Assembly (NCBI GenBank): GCA_025024175.1
Contig: QCXZ01000001.1
Location: 31,676,942-31,740,941, forward strand
Origin: Rhyzopertha dominica
Lineage: Eukaryota; Arthropoda; Insecta; Coleoptera; Bostrichidae
Length of the DNA stretch: 64,000 nt
Reading direction: 5' to 3'
Shown here: in pieces, positions 57,922 through 64,000 of the stretch
How positions within the stretch are numbered: the first letter of the stretch is position 1
How the letters are laid out: each line of letters begins with the position of its first letter
The notes under the pieces: generated by a model
What the model saw: the letters and a program-made list of their open reading frames with translations, nothing else
Told to the model about the DNA's origin: nothing
Databases searched by the model: none
Program-made: the position numbers and the translations under genes

Positions 57922-60900
57922 GAGGAATCCGTACGTGTTCCTACAGCCCGTTACATTATTTCTCCCACTGCAAGAAAACGTCACTGGCTCTATACTTCCA
58001 GCTTACAAAGCTTCGGTCGCCCAGCCCGAGCCTCTCCGCATGAATCAAACGCAGTGGAATTTGTTCGAACTACCGCGCCAATAGCTGGCAGTTAGCGGGA
58101 GTAGTAGGAGAACGCAAATTTGCCAGAATTCCGTGTAATGCTATGCAGGGTTTGATGACCCCAAAACAACCATTACATAAACATCGCAAAATTTTGCCAA
58201 CAGGTAGATCAAGAATGAACTGCATGCACTACTGAATAAAAATTAAAAACGTGGCCTCCATTCCTCGTAACAGGCATGCCAACTTGGGAGATCTATTCAT
58301 ATTATTTGTTTTTAAGTAGATTTGTAATTAAAATAAAGCTATTATTAAAAAGTTGGTTCAGCAGACCCTGCAGTTCAAACCTTTGCCTTTACAATGAGCC
58401 AAAGATATAAATGAAATATTGAAAAATAATAATTAATTCCGCAGAGCTTGTTTTTTGACCACAGACCAGCGTCCGGGCCCCTCTTAAATATAATTTAAAT
58501 AAAAGTTATTTATTTTCCTGCTAACAAACTAAATATTTTCCGCAAAACATTTAATCAATGATTCAAAATAGATTATTTAATACGCTTAAATATATTATAT
58601 CTGAGCAACACGGTTTCTATGCAATATTTTCAATCCGATTTTAGTAATCTATTCAGAGCATATTATTTGAGCAATGGACTCGCAATTACCTACAAGTAGA
58701 TGAGTTTTATACAGATTTCAATTAATCATAACATCCTGATTACAAAATTAATAAATATGTATATAATAAATATATATTTATCATTTATTGTTCTTATAAG
58801 TCTATGTCATAATTTTTCTTAAGTTTGGAATTGCTGGTTGTTGTTTACCATGCTTTTTGGGATATTTGTTCTTTTTGTATACTATCTAAATAAAAAATCA
58901 TATTATTCATACCATTGTTATTCACTTTACAGCAAAACAGAACGTTTTGGTATTCTTGAGTTTAAGTAATTAAGCAAAAACGATCGGAAATAAGTGCGCT
59001 ATTGCCAGTTGTAGTGGACCTAGCGTTCCTCTAAAGAGAGCTATGACAATTGCTTATTTAGTTTTAATTCTCTGACTTTATGTTGTTTAGTTACTGAATA
59101 CGTATGATACTATTTATGATCAGGGTAGTGTACCATACGTTAATCGAAAGAACCTCAAGTATGTGGCCATTTTTTAGGTGACAACGGTCTGTTGGAACTT
59201 TATCGTAAACCATAGTTGTCAAAGTTAGAGTCACGTCAATTAAATGTACGTGCAAATATAAAATATCAACTTTATGCTGGTTTGCACCAAGCGGACAAAA
59301 CAAAAGCAAAACACAAACATGGCACTTTTGTGACAATTCGCAAAAAAACTTTCTGCAGATCAATTATAACTAAACCAGTCCGGAAACATTTTGCTTAGGT
59401 ACATTTTGTCCCAAGAGACCGTGTTTGTGTTTTGTTTTTGATTTGGCGTCTTATAGAAAGAAAGGAGAAATCATTTAATACCACTACCTAAACGCAATGT
59501 GCATTGTCATGAAAAGCATCGAGTTTTTCATAATATAAAGAAACCGGCAATTGGAGACATCCTTTACCATAAAATGTATTTGTTCGATCGGCAAATAATA
59601 GTATCAGTTGCTGTTTACGAACTGACTACAATGATATCCCGGAGGCGCCAACCAAAGCATAAACACATAAACCGGGCACGCCATAAAAAATGTGTTTTCT
59701 CTGGCAACTCATTCTGTTTTCGATCAAAATACCCCGCAGAAACTCACATCCACCCCGCGGATGCTCATTTTTGTTAATTTTGATCTCGCCACGTCCTCGC
59801 CGTTATTTATCGACGACGGGCAGTTGGAATTTTCCCTCAAAGGCACAATATCGAGATCAGATGGGCAGATAGAAGGAAACGTCTTGAGACGGGTGCGCTC
59901 TCGTTATCGGGAAGCACTCCGCTTCCGGCCAAAGTGGAGTAGGTGCAACAAAGTGGGTGGTTTGTTGACGTTTTTCCTTTTATTCTTCGACCTTTATAAG
60001 TTCACGTACATAAAGATACGGCCTGTGCTGTAAGGGAAGAAAATTCTTTTACAATATTTTATATAAGGGCAGAAATAAAGGAATTCCATTGTACCATGGT
60101 CAAGTTCCTTAAAATATCAAATATCATATCATCATTTTAAGACAATCTTTGAATCTGAATCTCAGTCAATTCAGAATGATCACCTTCTAATGAAGCAGTT
60201 GTAATAAATTCGCTGTTATCGAATTTTTCAAAAGTATTAAAAATGTTATATACCTGGTTTACTTTAAGAGAAAACATCCTTTTTTGCTTTCTTTGCTTAT
60301 CTGTTAATAAATAATTACCAAACTAGAAAATACGGATCGATTTGGACGCTCGGTAGCGGCACCCATTAGATCACGTGATCTCTCTAATGTAAATGTTTCG
60401 ATCATTTGTAACAGCTGGAATTGCACTGACATGTAGTTGCCAGATTGGGCGACTTATTATAAAGTATATACTTGGACAGTTTTTCATGACAAATTTTTTG
60501 CAGTGGAAACAGGCAGTGAATCTTTGTCTTTCTTTTATGTCAACAAACTATACATTGATCGCTCACTACAGTTTCTGGTTAGAATTTTTAATTAGCAACG
60601 AAAGCATACATTATATATCGATTTCAAAGGGTTTGCTTCCAAGAGAAACAGAAGTACATCGATATACAACCTATTTCAAAGCCTAGAATCTCAAAAAAAA
60701 CTTGTGCGCACTATGCGAGATATGATACAAACGCCTCGCTATATAAACGGCTTACATAAATTTGTAAATAAATGATAAAATGTTAGAGAAGTATTCTGAT
60801 CAAACGTATAACAATCCTATTACGATTCGCTAAAATCGCTTAAATTTTTACAATTTTTTTTAAGGCAAAACAACAAGTTTTTATGTTAATGGGACGTTAT

Positions 60901-61740
60901 TTAAGTAGTTTATAAAAATATTAACCTAATAGGAATGGTTACGCGGATTTCTGCGATTAGTGAAGAACAACAATTGTTGTATTTACTTCAACCGAACAAT
61001 AATAGTTCATTTATATAACATGATCCACACAAATATTTATGTTCGGCTCCTAAAACGCGGTTTGTTTCAGATACAAGGTAACCCATATGTTAATAATAAT
61101 GTTAAAAACTTTGTAAAACCACTCTCTATAAGAAAATGTTGCAGACAAAAGATTTTTAGCTATTTTTGCCACATTTTGGCGAACTTAATTTTTTTACTTG
61201 GTTGCTACGCCACCCAACCTTTTTTATTAACACCATATTATTTCCTGCTAACTTGTGAAAATGTAAAATTTCAATGGGGTTGCGTTACAAACATTTGGAA
61301 AATCTAGCATTTCAGTAAAAATACTAACATTTATATTCTAGAGCATTGCCGAATGCCTAATGAAAATGTCGAGACCTTTGAATGTAGTGTCAACCTTGCC
61401 AACGTTACAGAAGTTATGCAATACTTTTAAAATGAGTTTTATCAATAAATGTTACGTTAATTTTTAAGTTTTACTTAAACCATTATGTAATAACAACTGG
61501 CAAATGGAAACATATGAAATTTGTGTCACTTTCAACAATGCATGTAACTGTCACTCATCATTTGTTGGTAGTTTCTGAAGTTTGTCGTACCCTGGGGTTT
61601 AGGGTGCGAGCTGTCTGCGCTACCGAAGATTAGTACCTGAAACAAGACTTGGGACAAGGACAGGAATGATGCGACTTAAGTCGTTTTAGAAATAAATTTG
61701 GAAAATATTCTCTGTTTGACGCTATTATTACAATTTGAAT
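57922..61740. other. no gene; two GC-richer islands in AT-rich DNA
   Basis: 57,930-58,200 and 59,640-59,990 are CpG-richer. Frames crossing the second island (59499-60033) have no domain. A GGGCCCCTCTTAA string near 58478 repeats the end motif of the TTAA element and might mark another end. Nothing else is recognised. Confidence 0.4.
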
Positions 61741-61751
61741 CCCTTTTGTCC

Positions 61752-61880
61752 GCGTCTAGGACTTTTCGCCTCCGCCGGTTCGCGGTCGCCGATTCGCAGC
61801 CGATCGTTTCGAAGCCAGGACTTTTCGCAGCCGGACCATTTCGAAGTCGACTGTTTCGACGCCAAACTTATAACAATATT
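61752..61880 (+). repeat. left repeat-built end of the second foldback
   Basis: Short GC-rich units, TTCGCAGCCG and TTTCGAAGCC in variants, then a transition through ACTTATAACAATATTCATG, which is also mirrored at the right end. Confidence 0.75.
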
Positions 61881-62879
61881 CATGAAAAAAATTTAAAAAT
61901 TTGTTTATTGAGAAAGTAAGCTGTCAAGGGACTAATTTTGAGTATCATAAAAGATTTTTTCTAAAAGAGTTTTTTTGTACCCACCTTATTATCGGGAGTA
62001 CCTAATTGTAGAATGGTAAAAAAAAACAATAACCTTCATTATCATATAAGATTTGCAATCACAGGAAGATTATTGGGTGCATATATTATTTAATCTTATT
62101 ATGAATTATAAATGTTTGTACAAATTTTTTCTCGCTCTAGTGCGCTTTTCCACTGCTTTTTAAAAAATTTTAATAAATGAATATATTAACCTAAATTGTT
62201 CTAGTTTAATAAGTATAGGAATAAATGGTAAAAAAAACGTCTGTGGCACATAAAATCTGGATGAGGAGTTAAACGAGAAGAAACTCTTTTCCTTATTTTA
62301 TTACTTCGGAATGTTAGTCGGACGTGCTGAAAGTACTATCCTGCAGTGATACAATATTAGGCCCTTGTATTACTTTTTTTCTATGTCAAGGCGTGTGCCC
62401 ATTAGTAAAGAAAAAGATATTAGCTACGCTAAAAAGTTTTTTATATTGAATACAGATTACTTCATTACTAAAATAGTGTAAGTTCTATGTAAAAAATTCA
62501 GGAATTTAAGTACCTTATCTCCAATAAATTGTACTTTTTAAGTATGTGACTAAGCAATCTCCACTACCAGTTACTAATAGTAAAAATTGTGATGGACTAA
62601 ATAGATACTTTTTGCATAAAAATTAGAGATTAACACATAAAGATACGGTTCCGTCGAAGAAGTAAGTGAAACTAAAAAATTTACTTCTCACTTCAATGCC
62701 AAATTCATTAGTATTTGGGCGAAAGAAAGGTATAATCTTCACTGTAGAAAAGAAGCCATTTTTTGTCGTGGGGTCTAATAAATATATTATAATTAATTTT
62801 TATTTGCCAAATGTTATAGTGTGCATAGAATAATAATAATCCCCAAATTTTTTCCATTACATTTGCTTTAAAATTTCTG

Positions 62880-63045
62880 CCGTAAATATTGTATAGTTAT
62901 CAGTCTGGCGACGAAATGGTCGGCTGCGAAACGGCCTGCTTCGAAAAAGTCCGGCAGCGAAGTGGCCTGGCTTCCAAACAACCGGCTGCGAATTGGCGGC
63001 TGCGAACCGGCGACTTCGAATCGGCGGCGACGAAACGACCCATTC
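62880..63045 (-). repeat. right repeat-built end of the second foldback
   Basis: Reverse-oriented units like those at 61752-61880 but slightly longer, with at least two more units. The inner edge (TGATAACTATACAATATT on the minus strand) matches the left inner edge. Confidence 0.75.
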
Positions 63046-63056
63046 CCCTTTTGTCC

Positions 63057-64000
63057 TGTTAAATGAATCACTTTTTACAGAGAACACGGAATAGCTGTTA
63101 TATTTGCTTTTTCACTAACGTCGCTTTGATAACATTGTCTTTAGGCATGGCATTGTCCTCGGCAACGCTCTTGAAGTAAAATCCTTATATTTTTACCAAT
63201 GTGCTAGTTTAAAAAAAATTATAACGTAACCCTATTGAAATTTTACATGTTCGTATGTACAAAAAATGAGCTGATTGCAAATATGAATAGAAAATAGTAG
63301 GGTGTTATTAAAAGAAAAACAAAGTTGACTGTTATGGCAATGAAATAACTGCGTTCTGAAAAAGTAAAGGTCGCCAAAGTGTATAAAATAAATACATATA
63401 AAACTTGCCTACTAGTTAGTTATTAACATAATTCCGTTACATGGTGGATATGTAAACATATAAATGTGGCAGTAAGTGGCCTAGATAACGCCGACTGGTA
63501 TTAAACCAGTTAATGGTATAGCTTTATTACTATGTAAAAGTAAAGACTAAAGTAAAAGGTCTTAAGACGATAAAATGCTATCTTACTTCCTCTAAACGGT
63601 GTAGGTATTCCTGTTTGTACACAAAAAAACTGATGTTCGGAAGATAATTCGGAATACATTTAACTAATGATAACCACAATGTGTCATCGTTTTCATTTTC
63701 TAATCTTTAAATTTAGTCTTACAACAGAAATTTGTTGGCTCTAATCAAATGTATTTGTTTCAGGTAAGTTCTGACTTTTGAGATCCTTCTCCGGTCTTCC
63801 TCTGTTTATACCGTGAGTATTCTAGACAAATCTACAGGATGTACTATATTTAGACATGACACGACACGACTTGATCTCGGCATTTTCAACTGTAACTGAA
63901 AAATTTCATGTTTAACTTCTTGGAACTTCGACTATATATTTTCGCGTACCTATAACTCCCAAATTTCTGATTTTATCTCGGAATTTGGGACTTGTTCCCG
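63057..64000. other. AT-rich; one juxtaposed splice motif
   Basis: No gene recognised. At 63741-63769 a branch-point-like CTAAT, a T-rich tract, CAG and GTAAGT follow in order (see findings). Confidence 0.4.
63741..63769 (+). promoter_or_regulatory. candidate recursive (ratchet) splice site
   Basis: CTAAT at 63741-63745, T-rich GTATTTGTTTCAG ending at 63763, and GTAAGT at 63764-63769. Acceptor and donor consensus are abutted with no exon between. This is the layout of zero-length exons used to remove very long insect introns in steps. A chance match is possible. Confidence 0.3.

Larger units (their letters stand above)
61752..63045. mobile_element. 1.3-kb GC-ended foldback element
   Basis: Two GC-rich segments of about 120-150 bp (from 61752, and to 63045) are inverted copies built of short repeats of about 20 bp (variants of TTTCGAAGCC and TTCGCAGCCG). 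They enclose about 950 bp of AT-rich DNA without genes. CCCTTTTGTCC occurs in direct orientation just outside both ends (61741-61751 and 63046-63056), a 9-11 bp target duplication. Both strands of the ends read as Arg/Phe/Ser-rich peptides only because of the repeat. This fits an FB-like foldback class. Confidence 0.7.

Noticed and set aside
58441..58500. Another end of the TTAA-type element (GGGCCCCTCTTAA)
   Set aside because: Only about 11 bases match and no inverted partner is found, so it is mentioned but not called.
61698..63087. Arg/Phe/Ser-rich proteins from both ends of this segment
   Set aside because: They are translations of the short GC-rich repeat units that form the inverted ends of a foldback element.

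Overview
The window reads as nuclear DNA of an insect, or a close arthropod relative. It is AT-rich, has no compact genes or operons, and is dominated by arthropod transposon families: Tc1/mariner, Ty3/gypsy of Mag type, BEL/Pao, jockey/CR1-like LINEs, Penelope-associated hammerhead motifs, tRNA-derived SINEs and foldback elements. The order cannot be fixed from the sequence alone. Scattered Ns show a draft assembly. I find no complete host protein gene. The best host-like coding signal is one unidentified exon on the minus strand inside the palindrome at the left end.

Layout. 1-4268 is a near-perfect inverted repeat (two arms of about 2.1 kb around a 40-50 bp spacer) whose centre cuts through that exon. 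4269-13361 is AT-rich, with a diverged duplication (8050-9110), a three-copy tandem repeat of about 215 bp (9179-9775), a tRNA-derived SINE and a decayed LINE tail. 13362-15260 is a full-length Tc1/mariner-class transposon with 329-bp inverted repeats and a dead transposase. 15300-29290 holds CpG-richer islands, a mariner relic, a gypsy-type solo LTR with its target duplication (18293-18620), two hammerhead-like motifs and a miRNA-like hairpin.

29303-34034 is the most striking object. It is a 4.7-kb foldback transposon made almost wholly of about 147-bp (or 116-bp) monomers, in two inverted blocks, bounded by a perfect 9-bp target duplication. 35.4-38.7 kb carries a 5'-truncated LINE, a third hammerhead-like motif, a Tc1-class relic and a 218-bp hairpin. 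40.5-48.9 kb has mariner, BEL/Pao, gypsy and LINE relics. 50083-54098 is a gypsy (Mag-like) element with matching 152-bp LTRs, a 5-bp target duplication and a damaged gag-pol but an open integrase. 57.0-57.9 kb is a TTAA-flanked inverted-repeat element. 61752-63045 is a second, GC-rich foldback element with a 9-11 bp direct repeat at its borders.

The genes do not work together as a pathway: nearly all coding signal is transposon-derived and mostly broken. GC/CpG-richer islands of 300-700 bp recur every few kb between the transposons, and a textbook AG|GT juxtaposed splice motif lies near 63763. Together these fit, without proving, a long intron or regulatory gene desert swollen by transposons.
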